A stretch of DNA of 64,000 nt, from NCBI RefSeq assembly GCF_003148625.1, contig NZ_QGGO01000006.1, positions 62,001 through 126,000 on the forward strand, read 5' to 3'. Of the stretch, positions 1-7,659 are shown piece by piece (within the stretch, counting starts at the first letter, position 1; every line of letters starts with the position of its first letter). The notes beneath the pieces were generated by a model, which made no database searches, was not told where the DNA came from, and was given only the letters and a program-made list of their open reading frames with translations. Position numbers and translations under genes: made by a program. The DNA is from Arcicella aurantiaca. Lineage in GTDB: Bacteria > Bacteroidota > Bacteroidia > Cytophagales > Spirosomataceae.

Positions 1-1076
1 TTTTCTTTAATTTTCTTGATTGAAATGGGCTTTATTGTCTCCATAACTTTCATATTTTCAGTCATTTGAGCTTCATAACTCCCACCTGCTTCTTGTACCA
101 GTTGAGCTTTCAACCAGCTTTTATCGTCGTAACCAACATTATTCCAACCCTTTAACTCTTTGGTTGCATCATAATCTTCTCCGTCATATTCGTTATTGGT
201 ACGGATAGCACCATCAGCAGTTACTTTCCATGAATCATCACTTACAATCGTTGATTTTGAGCCATCTGCATATTCAATATCTAAATTGAAAAGCATTTTT
301 GGATACCCAAAAGTCTTGATTTTATAAGGTTTATAATCTTGACGCATAGCATAAAATCGTCCATTCCCTAAGATTGTCCCAATTGCATTATTCCCTGATT
401 TCAATAAAGTAGTTACGTCAAAACTATTGTACTTTACGCCCTTATTATAGTCGGTTGGTACGGGAGCAAGCACCTGATTCCCAACTTTTTGACCATTGAA
501 ATATAATTCGTACAAACCCAAGCCAATGATATTAGCAGTAGCACGTTTGATTTCTTTATTGACAACAAATTCTTTTCTGAAATAGCGGGCAGATAATTTT
601 GCAAACTGACTTTCATCGTCCCAAGCAAAGGAGCGGTCAAGCCCTATCCAACGCCCTTTCCAATCGACATAATTGCGTAAACCAATTGAAAATGAAGCGT
701 TTTCTGACCATTGACTTTCACCTTTATTTGTCCATATTTTCACCTTCCAAAAACACGCTTGGCGACTTTTCAAGGCTTTTCCTGCATAACGATTATTGAT
801 AGTTTCATCAGAAATCACTTTTCCAGAATCCCATAAATCACCTTCATTACGTGCTAACTTTTCTGAACTTGAAGCCACCAATATTTGATAAGCCGTTTGT
901 TCAACACTTCTAAAATTCGCTTTAATTTCCCAACTTAATCGAGGATTTAAAACATCTATTCCGACAGGATTAACCAAAAATTCACAACGTAAATGCGTTA
1001 AAGTAATGGCTTTTTCGTCTTGCTTAAAAGACAAAAAGAGTAAGGCAATCAGAAAATATGAAAGTTTTTTTATCAT
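1..1076 (-). CDS. alpha-L-rhamnosidase, GH78-like, N-terminal part (runs off left edge)
   Basis: Reading in from 1076, the frame stays open to the window edge, giving about 358 residues of a protein whose catalytic domain lies outside. It begins MIKKLSYFLIALLFLS, a Sec-type signal peptide, then shows NPVGIDVLNPRLSWEI and further on EYDGEDYDA, both characteristic of the N-terminal beta-sandwich domains of bacterial GH78 rhamnosidases. These enzymes remove alpha-L-rhamnose from pectin side chains or rhamnosylated glycosides, normally in the periplasm or on the cell surface. The ATG overlaps the TGA of the upstream oxidoreductase by four bases (ATGA), so the two are almost certainly translationally coupled. 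It is the last visible gene of the minus-strand pectin operon. The family call rests on N-terminal motifs only; the catalytic acid/base residues cannot be inspected. Confidence 0.8.
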   Translation of the reverse strand, partial: MIKKLSYFLIALLFLSFKQDEKAITLTHLRCEFLVNPVGIDVLNPRLSWEIKANFRSVEQTAYQILVASSSEKLARNEGDLWDSGKVISDETINNRYAGKALKSRQACFWKVKIWTNKGESQWSENASFSIGLRNYVDWKGRWIGLDRSFAWDDESQFAKLSARYFRKEFVVNKEIKRATANIIGLGLYELYFNGQKVGNQVLAPVPTDYNKGVKYNSFDVTTLLKSGNNAIGTILGNGRFYAMRQDYKPYKIKTFGYPKMLFNLDIEYADGSKSTIVSDDSWKVTADGAIRTNNEYDGEDYDATKELKGWNNVGYDDKSWLKAQLVQEAGGSYEAQMTENMKVMETIKPISIKKIKE

Positions 1077-2158
1077 GAATTTGTATCTTGAAAACTTAGT
1101 CCATATTCATTTAAAATATCAGCGACTTTTACGGGCAAACCCGTTGTTAGTGAAATATCCATCGCTTGTAAAAGTGCTACCGTGCCAATGCCTTCTTGAA
1201 TATCTGGATAAGCAGTTTTATCATTTTCAATGCAATCGACAAAATATTCCAAATAATTTTGATATTCGCCTGCATGATGGCTTTGCCCCTCAAAACGGAA
1301 ATAATGTTTAAGATATTTATCGCCAAATGCTACGACACGTTCTTCGCCTGTTTTATCGGTAATGGCGTATCTGAGTTCGTGATAATCTGCTTGCGAAGCC
1401 CCTTCTGTTCCTCTCAAAATACAGCTCATGCCACTATCACGCATAGTTGGTTGTGTTGGTCCAGTATAACAACCACTTACCCGAGCAATTTTCCCATCGG
1501 TTGATTTGAATATAAAGTGCATCGTATCTGCATTTTTCAAACCATTTTTTACCCCATTGGCACTTAACATTCCGTAACCCATCACCTCTTGAATATTGGG
1601 CATATACCAACGAATAAAATCAACAGGGTGACTTAAACCACCATACAACCATTTAAAGGCATTTTCTAATGACCAACTTTTTTCTAAAAACCAACGGTGG
1701 TCGGCGTGATAATGTCCTTCAATGGTAATCAAATCGCCTATTAATCCATTTTCAAAGTCAGCTCGTTGTCGCATAGCGGGTTCAAAAAAACGAGAACTCT
1801 GCCCTACAAAAACCTTTTTGCCCGATTGTACACATAGTTGAATAATCTCTTTGGCATCTGCCAAATTATCAATCAACGGCTTCGTACAAACTACGTGTTT
1901 GCCGTGAAGCAAAGCTTGTTTTATGTGTGTTGCATGAAATTTATCAGGTGTATAAATCGCAATTATATCAATTCTGGAATCGTCCAAAAGGTCTTGATAT
2001 TCGGTAGTATAATGATGAAAATCAAATTCTTTCGCCCGTTTTTGGCATAATTCAGCACTCAAATCACAAACGCTGATTAATTCAAGTTTTGAGCTATTCA
2101 ACGCTGCGGACATCGTACTTCTGCCTTCGCCTAATCCTAAAATGGCAATCTTTAACAT
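1073..2158 (-). CDS. Gfo/Idh/MocA family oxidoreductase
   Basis: The 361-residue protein opens with a Rossmann nucleotide-binding motif (ILGLGEGRS, residues 5-13). It has CTKPL near residue 92 in the place of the usual EKP, and GGLSHPVDFIRW near residue 173, which matches the family's active-site G-G-x-x-H-x-x-D motif in the C-terminal alpha/beta domain. Members are NAD(P)-dependent dehydrogenases or, less often, glycosidases acting through a transient oxidation of sugars. No signal peptide is seen, so it should be cytosolic. It lies 23 bp after the GH141-like gene and overlaps the GH78 gene by 4 bp. That placement suggests it handles a sugar released by the neighbouring enzymes, such as a rhamnose, fucose or uronic acid derivative. 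The substrate is not deducible from the sequence. Confidence 0.85.
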   Translation of the reverse strand: MLKIAILGLGEGRSTMSAALNSSKLELISVCDLSAELCQKRAKEFDFHHYTTEYQDLLDDSRIDIIAIYTPDKFHATHIKQALLHGKHVVCTKPLIDNLADAKEIIQLCVQSGKKVFVGQSSRFFEPAMRQRADFENGLIGDLITIEGHYHADHRWFLEKSWSLENAFKWLYGGLSHPVDFIRWYMPNIQEVMGYGMLSANGVKNGLKNADTMHFIFKSTDGKIARVSGCYTGPTQPTMRDSGMSCILRGTEGASQADYHELRYAITDKTGEERVVAFGDKYLKHYFRFEGQSHHAGEYQNYLEYFVDCIENDKTAYPDIQEGIGTVALLQAMDISLTTGLPVKVADILNEYGLSFQDTNS

Positions 2159-2181
2159 ATAATTTTATCAGTTATTTCGGT

Positions 2182-4707
2182 TTATATTTCCTTCAAAAAC
2201 ACCCAAGTTTCGCCTTTTTTTGTGCCTTCAATCCCTTCTTGATATTTTTGCATTAAGGTATTCCAATCGTTTACTCGTGGATTATTTTCGGTGGTTTTAG
2301 GATTGAGTTTATCTAAACTTTCGCCCTTTGGAATGCTGATAATTAACATCAATTGGCGACCATTTTTATAAATCAATAATTGTTGAAAATCGGCATTACA
2401 AAATCCTTTTGACACTTCTTTCCAATCTTTAAATTGATTGGCGTGATAGTTTAAATATTCTCTTTGAAGCGTTGTATCCGCCACCAAATTAGCGGTTAAC
2501 AAAATATGTGTTTGTTCTTTTTTAGAAGGTTTTTCGCCACAATTTTCACGATTAAATTCATAGAAATAATCATCGTAAGTTTTGATTTTAGCTGTTGGGA
2601 AAGCTGTTTTCAAGCGTTCACGAAGGAGAAATAAATCTTGAACTTTATCGAAAATAATGTAGTGATTTTGCCACTGAAATAAGGCTTCTTTCCTTACTTT
2701 ACTTTTTAGCATAATTGCTCTTAAAGTCTGTAAATCAATCGGTTGCTTAGCATCAACTATCAATTCCAAAACGACAGGTTTCTCTTTGTTGATAAGCCAA
2801 TTTTTATCCGCCGAAACATTCGATTTTTGTAATTGTTGAAATGACTTCTGTAATCCTGCCTTGTGTTTAACAGAATCAGCTACTGACGAACCGTTATTTT
2901 CCCAAGTATTTCCTGGTCCATTGGCGTTTTGAAGATATTTTTCCGATGGCGTCCAATTATTTTTTATCGTCATAAACGAAGAACCTTCGTCGGTGTATAA
3001 ATAAAACCAATGATTAGGAATATGTGCATAAGGAGCTTTATAAATACTGTCAATGTAGTTTTCTGAAATGAGGGAATTTGGTTGAGCAGACAAAGTATAA
3101 ATTCCTGCACAATCATAATTATGTTTTCCGTAATGATGAATTTTATTCGCAATCACCCGATTATTTTTCATCACATTTACTGTTGGAGTCCAGCCCCACC
3201 CCATGCTGATTCCAGAATAGGAAACATTGTTGATTTCGTTGTGTTCAATGTTAAGTCCACGCACAAAACCTGCTCCAATGCCCACACAACCCCAATCTTC
3301 ATTACTTACATCGGTAATTAAGTTATTACTAATGTGAATATTTGAAGTAATTTCTCTTGAATCGCTCGGGTTGTACGGTAAATGTATTTCGGTAGCTTCG
3401 TCTGAAAAAACGCCTACTTGGATTCCTGTTCCGCCAATATCTTTGAATAAATTTCCTTTGACCGAATTTTCAGAAACGCCTTTATGGAAATCTAAACCCG
3501 TAGAAGCAAGATGCTCAAAACTACAATTCTCGAAACTAATATGATTTGAAAAAGACGATTGCAGTGCCGCCGCTGGGCGACCAACCCACGCTTGATTTTC
3601 GAGTGTTTTTTTATCAGGAGTTCCCGCAATTTTTAGCTTGTAAGCATCTAACATATACATTCCTGCTTGATGCGGAACGTGTCCATAAGTAGAAGGTCGC
3701 AACCAAGTTGAATGCTGAAATGACAGATTTTGGAAGAAAATATTAGAAATAGGATTATCGATTGTACCCTCAATTTTCAGGAGTGTTTCTAATGCAGGAG
3801 CAATGGCGGTTGCTTCTTGCATATTTTCATGAGGCAGAGGTAAATAATAAATTTTATTGGCTTTTCTGTCTAAAAACCATTCGCCAGCTTCATTCAAAAA
3901 GCCTATTGAATTGGTTAAATAGTAGGCAGAATTACCAGTTTCGGCAGAAATCCAAGGAGCAGGCCAAGGGTGTTCCGACTGAATACGACTTTCGGGTTGA
4001 TGAAATGTCAATTTTGTGCTATCTCCATGAATTTCAATGTTTTTTATTCTCAAATTAGCAACTTCCCACCATTGATGAATAAACAATTCAACTTCAAATT
4101 CCTTTTCAATTCCCTCAAATTTTGGCGTTGGAATCCAGCAATATTCTTCTTTTCTATTCCAAGATAATATTCTATTCATCTTGCTATTGGGTGTATCTTT
4201 TGCACGAATGGCTTTTTGATTATTTACCCATAATTGTCGGAATTCAAAACTCCTGCCTGCCAAAGTCGGCACGTCGGCAATCCAAACTTTGCCGACAGCC
4301 TCCTTGGGTAACCCAATTACCTTTTCTGTGAGTTTTCTCCAATGTTTTATAGCAATGCCACCGCTTAAAATAGCTTTTTCATCTGGTGCAGATGAAATTA
4401 TCGTCGGACTCGTTGATGTACCTGAATCTTCGGGTCTAACAAATACCGTTTCGTTTAGTGAGTGAATACCTGATTTAAGATAAATATGTACACCCTGTTC
4501 AATAGACCTATCTGATAAACGACGTAATTCTCTTACCTTTCGCAATGCCATATTTAGACTTGCAAGAGGTTTCTCTTTTGTACCATCGTTTAGTTCAGAA
4601 CCTGTTGGAGAAACCCAAATTTCAGCCCTTTGTCCAAAACTAACAAAACAGAATACAAAAAAAACGCTACAAAAAGCAACGAGTATTTTGATAAAAGGAA
4701 TTTTCAT
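2182..4707 (-). CDS. GH141-like right-handed beta-helix protein fused to an L-rhamnose/L-fucose mutarotase domain
   Basis: This 841-residue protein has a signal peptide (MKIPFIKILVAFCSVFFVF). A pectate-lyase-like parallel beta-helix follows, beginning AEIWVSPTGSELNDGTKEKP, to about residue 640. That start and its RPEDSG and LSGG motifs resemble GH141, the family containing the alpha-L-fucosidase of RG-II breakdown. Residues about 734-841 look like the RhaM/DUF718 mutarotase fold (EYLNYHANQFKDW, ENNPRVNDWNTLMQKYQE). Residues about 644-733 are an unassigned linker domain that may be a degenerate copy of the same fold. RhaM proteins interconvert anomers of rhamnose or fucose and are normally small and cytosolic, so a secreted fusion is unusual. 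The architecture would couple release of a 6-deoxyhexose to its anomerisation. The GH141 call is by resemblance; the mutarotase domain is more secure. Confidence 0.75.
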   Translation of the reverse strand: MKIPFIKILVAFCSVFFVFCFVSFGQRAEIWVSPTGSELNDGTKEKPLASLNMALRKVRELRRLSDRSIEQGVHIYLKSGIHSLNETVFVRPEDSGTSTSPTIISSAPDEKAILSGGIAIKHWRKLTEKVIGLPKEAVGKVWIADVPTLAGRSFEFRQLWVNNQKAIRAKDTPNSKMNRILSWNRKEEYCWIPTPKFEGIEKEFEVELFIHQWWEVANLRIKNIEIHGDSTKLTFHQPESRIQSEHPWPAPWISAETGNSAYYLTNSIGFLNEAGEWFLDRKANKIYYLPLPHENMQEATAIAPALETLLKIEGTIDNPISNIFFQNLSFQHSTWLRPSTYGHVPHQAGMYMLDAYKLKIAGTPDKKTLENQAWVGRPAAALQSSFSNHISFENCSFEHLASTGLDFHKGVSENSVKGNLFKDIGGTGIQVGVFSDEATEIHLPYNPSDSREITSNIHISNNLITDVSNEDWGCVGIGAGFVRGLNIEHNEINNVSYSGISMGWGWTPTVNVMKNNRVIANKIHHYGKHNYDCAGIYTLSAQPNSLISENYIDSIYKAPYAHIPNHWFYLYTDEGSSFMTIKNNWTPSEKYLQNANGPGNTWENNGSSVADSVKHKAGLQKSFQQLQKSNVSADKNWLINKEKPVVLELIVDAKQPIDLQTLRAIMLKSKVRKEALFQWQNHYIIFDKVQDLFLLRERLKTAFPTAKIKTYDDYFYEFNRENCGEKPSKKEQTHILLTANLVADTTLQREYLNYHANQFKDWKEVSKGFCNADFQQLLIYKNGRQLMLIISIPKGESLDKLNPKTTENNPRVNDWNTLMQKYQEGIEGTKKGETWVFLKEI

Positions 4708-4756
4708 CGAAATTTATTAACCGAATATTATACTTAAAAAAGCATAATTTGAAACA

Positions 4757-4764
4757 CAAAGATA
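4757..4764 (-). promoter_or_regulatory. candidate Bacteroidota -7 box for the GH141-like gene
   Basis: On the minus strand this reads TATCTTTG, a perfect match to the TAnnTTTG -7 consensus of Bacteroidota housekeeping promoters. It would start transcription about 40 bp upstream of the GH141-like ATG. No convincing TTTG -33 element sits at the usual distance. The 374-bp gap before this gene fits an internal operon promoter. Confidence 0.35.
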
Positions 4765-4939
4765 GGTGACGACCCCAACCTTTGTTTGTACCATTTTCTC
4801 AATGTATTATACAATATTGTCTTTGAAGAATTGGGGCGTTTATGGGAAAAATTAGTAAAAGAAAATGGTTTTGGAGGGCTTCTATTTAAAATTACGTCAG
4901 TCATCCTTTTTAAGGTTATGACTATATCTTGGTAACTTA

Positions 4940-5050
4940 AAAGAGCCATAGGCTCGAACAATCTTGTAGCAACGGATTTTAATCCGTTGAAAAATTACAT
5001 CAACGGATTGAAATCCGTTGCTACAAAATCGGTCGAGCCTATGGCTCTTT
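4940..5050. repeat. nested palindromic repeat (REP/MITE-like)
   Basis: The outer arms (4940-4957 and 5033-5050) are an 18-bp perfect inverted repeat containing GAGCCATAGGCTC. The inner arms (4965-4990 and 5000-5025) match over 26 bp with one mismatch and are themselves palindromic (CAACGGATT facing AATCCGTTG). The whole can fold into a long cruciform or hairpin. It fills most of the 374-bp gap 4708-5081 between the GH43-like and GH141-like genes. Apart from this repeat and the promoter box, the gap holds only a short ORF without a start codon. Confidence 0.85.
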
Positions 5051-5081
5051 AAACCCATACGCATCAAAAAACAATATTTAC

Positions 5082-6179
5082 CTATTTCACAAAATCTTTA
5101 TTACTTTTTCCTAAATCTTTGGAAGTAGCAACGGCAATACCACGTTGGTCGCCTTTATTTACGGCACAATAAAAATGATAAACAACGCCTTTATGCTTTA
5201 CAACATAAGATTTATGAGCATATAAATTATCATAATTTTCAGAAGATTCTACTAAATTATCCCCGTTCCAGTCTGTCCAATCTGTTAAATTGTAAGATGC
5301 CGCAAAGCGATTAAAAGCACCTTTTCTGTCTTTCCAAAATGCACCAAAGTAAAACATCACATAAATATCTCCGATTTTTTGAATGATTGGGTCGCCCGTA
5401 ATGCCAACAGGATGATGTACAATTGGCTCACTTGTGGGGCGTTGCCAAGTGGTCATATTATCTGAAACCGCCATACCGATACGCTCAAACCAGCGAGTTT
5501 TTTTGTTATTTACTGCCGAATCACCGTTGGCATTATAGTACATTACAAATTGATGACCAGTTAAACGTTCTTTGTCTTCAATGACTGTACTTTTAAATAA
5601 CTTCCGATTTTCCCACCAACCTACATTTTTATCATCAGATGCCAAAACAGGGGATTTTAGCCGTTTCCATTCATGTACTTTACTTGGGTTTTGGGAAGTA
5701 TGAGCGATTCCGATTGATAAATTTCCTGCTTCATAACCAGCAGATTTACCACCAAAATACGACATCCAATAATCTCCATTGTACTTTCTTAGCTTATACG
5801 AACCTTCCCAATTAATATCTTGCAAAGCCAAATAACCTGCTTTTTGGTTTCCGTCCCACTCCGTAGAATCTGTAAAAGACATGATTCGACCAAGCATTTT
5901 CCAATTCAGTAAATCATTGCTTTGAGCCAGCCAAGTTTCGTAACCTCTACCACCAAAAGTCAGGTAGGTCATATACCATTTTTTGCCTTTTCTAAAAACC
6001 GTCGGGCAGTCCATTTTCAATGAATTATCGGCAGGAGTAAGCACTAAACCATATTTATAAGGCGTTTTAATTTCCTGATAAAGTTCATTCATTTTCTCTT
6101 GCGAGACCGTTTTGGAAGGTTGTGCAAAGGTGTTGAAACTCAGAAAAAAACTGAGTAGCAATAATAATATTTCTTTCAT
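5082..6179 (-). CDS. GH43/GH117-type beta-propeller glycosidase-like protein
   Basis: The 365-residue protein has a clear signal peptide (MKEILLLLLSFFLSFNTFAQ). The body shows repeated blades typical of five-bladed beta-propeller hydrolases: DCPTVFRKGKKWYMTYLTF near residue 57, WLAQSNDLLNWKMLGRI, WEGSYKLRKYNGDYWMSYFG and GDPIIQKIGDIYVMFYFGAF. Acidic residues opening these blades (the D of DCPTVF, the D of GDPII) are where GH43-clan enzymes place catalytic groups, but the precise family is not certain. It is probably a periplasmic exo-acting glycosidase on pectin side chains (arabinose, galactose or similar). It lies 10 bp after the GH140-like gene in the same operon. A related non-GH43 family in the same fold superfamily is the main alternative. 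Confidence 0.7.
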   Translation of the reverse strand: MKEILLLLLSFFLSFNTFAQPSKTVSQEKMNELYQEIKTPYKYGLVLTPADNSLKMDCPTVFRKGKKWYMTYLTFGGRGYETWLAQSNDLLNWKMLGRIMSFTDSTEWDGNQKAGYLALQDINWEGSYKLRKYNGDYWMSYFGGKSAGYEAGNLSIGIAHTSQNPSKVHEWKRLKSPVLASDDKNVGWWENRKLFKSTVIEDKERLTGHQFVMYYNANGDSAVNNKKTRWFERIGMAVSDNMTTWQRPTSEPIVHHPVGITGDPIIQKIGDIYVMFYFGAFWKDRKGAFNRFAASYNLTDWTDWNGDNLVESSENYDNLYAHKSYVVKHKGVVYHFYCAVNKGDQRGIAVATSKDLGKSNKDFVK

Positions 6180-6189
6180 ATTTAATAGA

Positions 6190-7584
6190 TTATTGATTAG
6201 AACTTAGGATTAATACCCAATCATTGCCGTCTTTGGGTTCAGCAGGAGGATTAAATTCTTTCGTCCCCTTATTAGGAAAACTTCCTATTATTGTTTTTTC
6301 TCCATTTCTTGGATTATACCAAGTTGCTTTCAAAACATTTCCTTCTATTTTTCCTAAATTTACCGTAAAATTTCGCCCTGTATAAGTGTATAAAAAGGCA
6401 TATTTTTTACCACGAGTAGCCAAAATGTAATTATACTTTTCTCCTTGCTTTGCTACTAAACTTTGGTCGGGGATTCGCTCAAAAAATGGTTTAGATAAAA
6501 GTAAACTTTTCATGAATTGCATTTGTCCAGAACCTTCCGCTTTCATGCCTTCCGACCAAATTTCCAAAGGTCCAAAAGAAGTATCTTCATTAGTAAGAGT
6601 TCTAAACATTTGCATCACCGAATTTTGTCCGTAAGTATAACCAAATGCTCCTGCAAAAACCGACCAATATCCGTATCTTCTAACTTCGGCAGCCGTCCAA
6701 CGTGGTTGAGTTACATCGTGTAAACCATGCGGTATGCCTTCGTAAGAGGGTTCTCCGTCAATTGTGGGCAATACGGGACGAAGTTTATAATCTCGATTTA
6801 TATACTTCCAATTGTCTTCGCCATAATGTAATTTTTCATTGGCTGAGGTATCCTGAGCATACGTTCTATGCCCTGATTGCACCATATTAAAGTCCATCCA
6901 TTTTTCGTTATGAAACCATTCAGACGACGAAGAACGCCCTCTTGGATGAAAGGTAATTAAATGTTTTTTGTCAATTTCACGAAGCGTATTTCCAATAACA
7001 TTCCAAATATTTATTGACTCACTTCCTTTTATATCACCACCATTCAACCAAATGATATTACTATGTTTGGCAAATCTTTTGGCTAAAAATTCAGCATAAA
7101 TTCTTGCTTGACTTTCTGAAACTCTACCAGATTTTACATTACCACCCCAAATTGGTACAAAACCAATATAGATACCTCTTTTTTCAGCTTGTTCTATCAC
7201 AAAATCAACGTGATTCCAAAAGTCATATTGGGCTTCGTCGGTAAAAGAATCACCATCTGTAATTTTTGGTTTTGCGATATTTTTTCCAACTAAGGCAGAA
7301 TCACCGTACATATTTACGACGTTCAGTGTATGTAATCCCATCGCTTGAATCACATTAAAACCTTTGGCTTTTCGGTCGTCTAAATATTGAATTGCTTCTT
7401 CTCTGGTGAGTTTTGAAAACAAAAGCCAACCTGTATCTCCTAACCAAAAAAACGGTTTTCCATCAGCAGTTTGAAGGAATCTTTTATTGGCAGAAACTTT
7501 TAAATCGGGTAAAGTTTGAGCGTATGTATTTTTCGATAAAATGAGCATCCCCAAAAGGAAAATCGTAATTATTTTATTGGTCAT
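6190..7584 (-). CDS. GH140-like apiosidase (DUF4038 catalytic domain plus C-terminal collagen-binding-like domain)
   Basis: From the ATG at 7584 the protein is 464 residues with signal peptide MTNKIITIFLLGMLILSKN. An upstream in-frame ATG at 7635 would add 17 residues encoded by a palindromic repeat and is rejected. The TIM-barrel domain has KPFFWLGDTGWLLF, WLNGGDIKG (Asp at about 184) and TIDGEPSYEG (Glu at about 278). The Asp/Glu pair and spacing agree with the catalytic pair known in GH140 apiosidase BT1012. The C-terminal 90 residues (NYILATRGKKYAFLYTYTGR onward) match the domain usually following DUF4038. GH140 enzymes release apiose-linked side chains A and B from the homogalacturonan backbone of RG-II. 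This gene is the strongest single pointer to an RG-II-like substrate for the locus. Confidence 0.85.
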   Translation of the reverse strand: MTNKIITIFLLGMLILSKNTYAQTLPDLKVSANKRFLQTADGKPFFWLGDTGWLLFSKLTREEAIQYLDDRKAKGFNVIQAMGLHTLNVVNMYGDSALVGKNIAKPKITDGDSFTDEAQYDFWNHVDFVIEQAEKRGIYIGFVPIWGGNVKSGRVSESQARIYAEFLAKRFAKHSNIIWLNGGDIKGSESINIWNVIGNTLREIDKKHLITFHPRGRSSSSEWFHNEKWMDFNMVQSGHRTYAQDTSANEKLHYGEDNWKYINRDYKLRPVLPTIDGEPSYEGIPHGLHDVTQPRWTAAEVRRYGYWSVFAGAFGYTYGQNSVMQMFRTLTNEDTSFGPLEIWSEGMKAEGSGQMQFMKSLLLSKPFFERIPDQSLVAKQGEKYNYILATRGKKYAFLYTYTGRNFTVNLGKIEGNVLKATWYNPRNGEKTIIGSFPNKGTKEFNPPAEPKDGNDWVLILSSNQ

Positions 7585-7600
7585 GTTGAAAGTTTTTTTT

Positions 7601-7659
7601 AGTAACACAGACTTTAATCTGTACTCAATTTTCATTTACAGACTAAAGTCTGTGTTACT
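7601..7659. repeat. palindromic repeat, GTAACACAGACT family, copy 1
   Basis: Arms 7601-7622 and 7638-7659 pair over 22 bp with one mismatch around a 15-bp loop. The right arm contains the TAA stop (7655-7657) of the DUF6298 gene, and the element reaches nearly to the start of the GH140-like gene. It could act as an intra-operon hairpin that attenuates or stabilises mRNA. The same family occurs at the other end of the DUF6298 gene. Confidence 0.85.

Noticed and set aside
4734-4961. A 75-residue minus-strand ORF and a roughly 53-residue plus-strand frame (ELGRLWEKLVKENGFGGLLF) in the 374-bp gap
   Set aside because: The minus ORF runs into a palindromic repeat and has no recognisable domain. 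The plus frame has no start codon. It may be a gene relic, but there is not enough to call a pseudogene.
7585-7635. N-terminal extension of the GH140-like protein from an ATG at 7635
   Set aside because: The extra 17 residues are encoded by the palindromic repeat and precede a normal signal peptide, so the start at 7584 is used.
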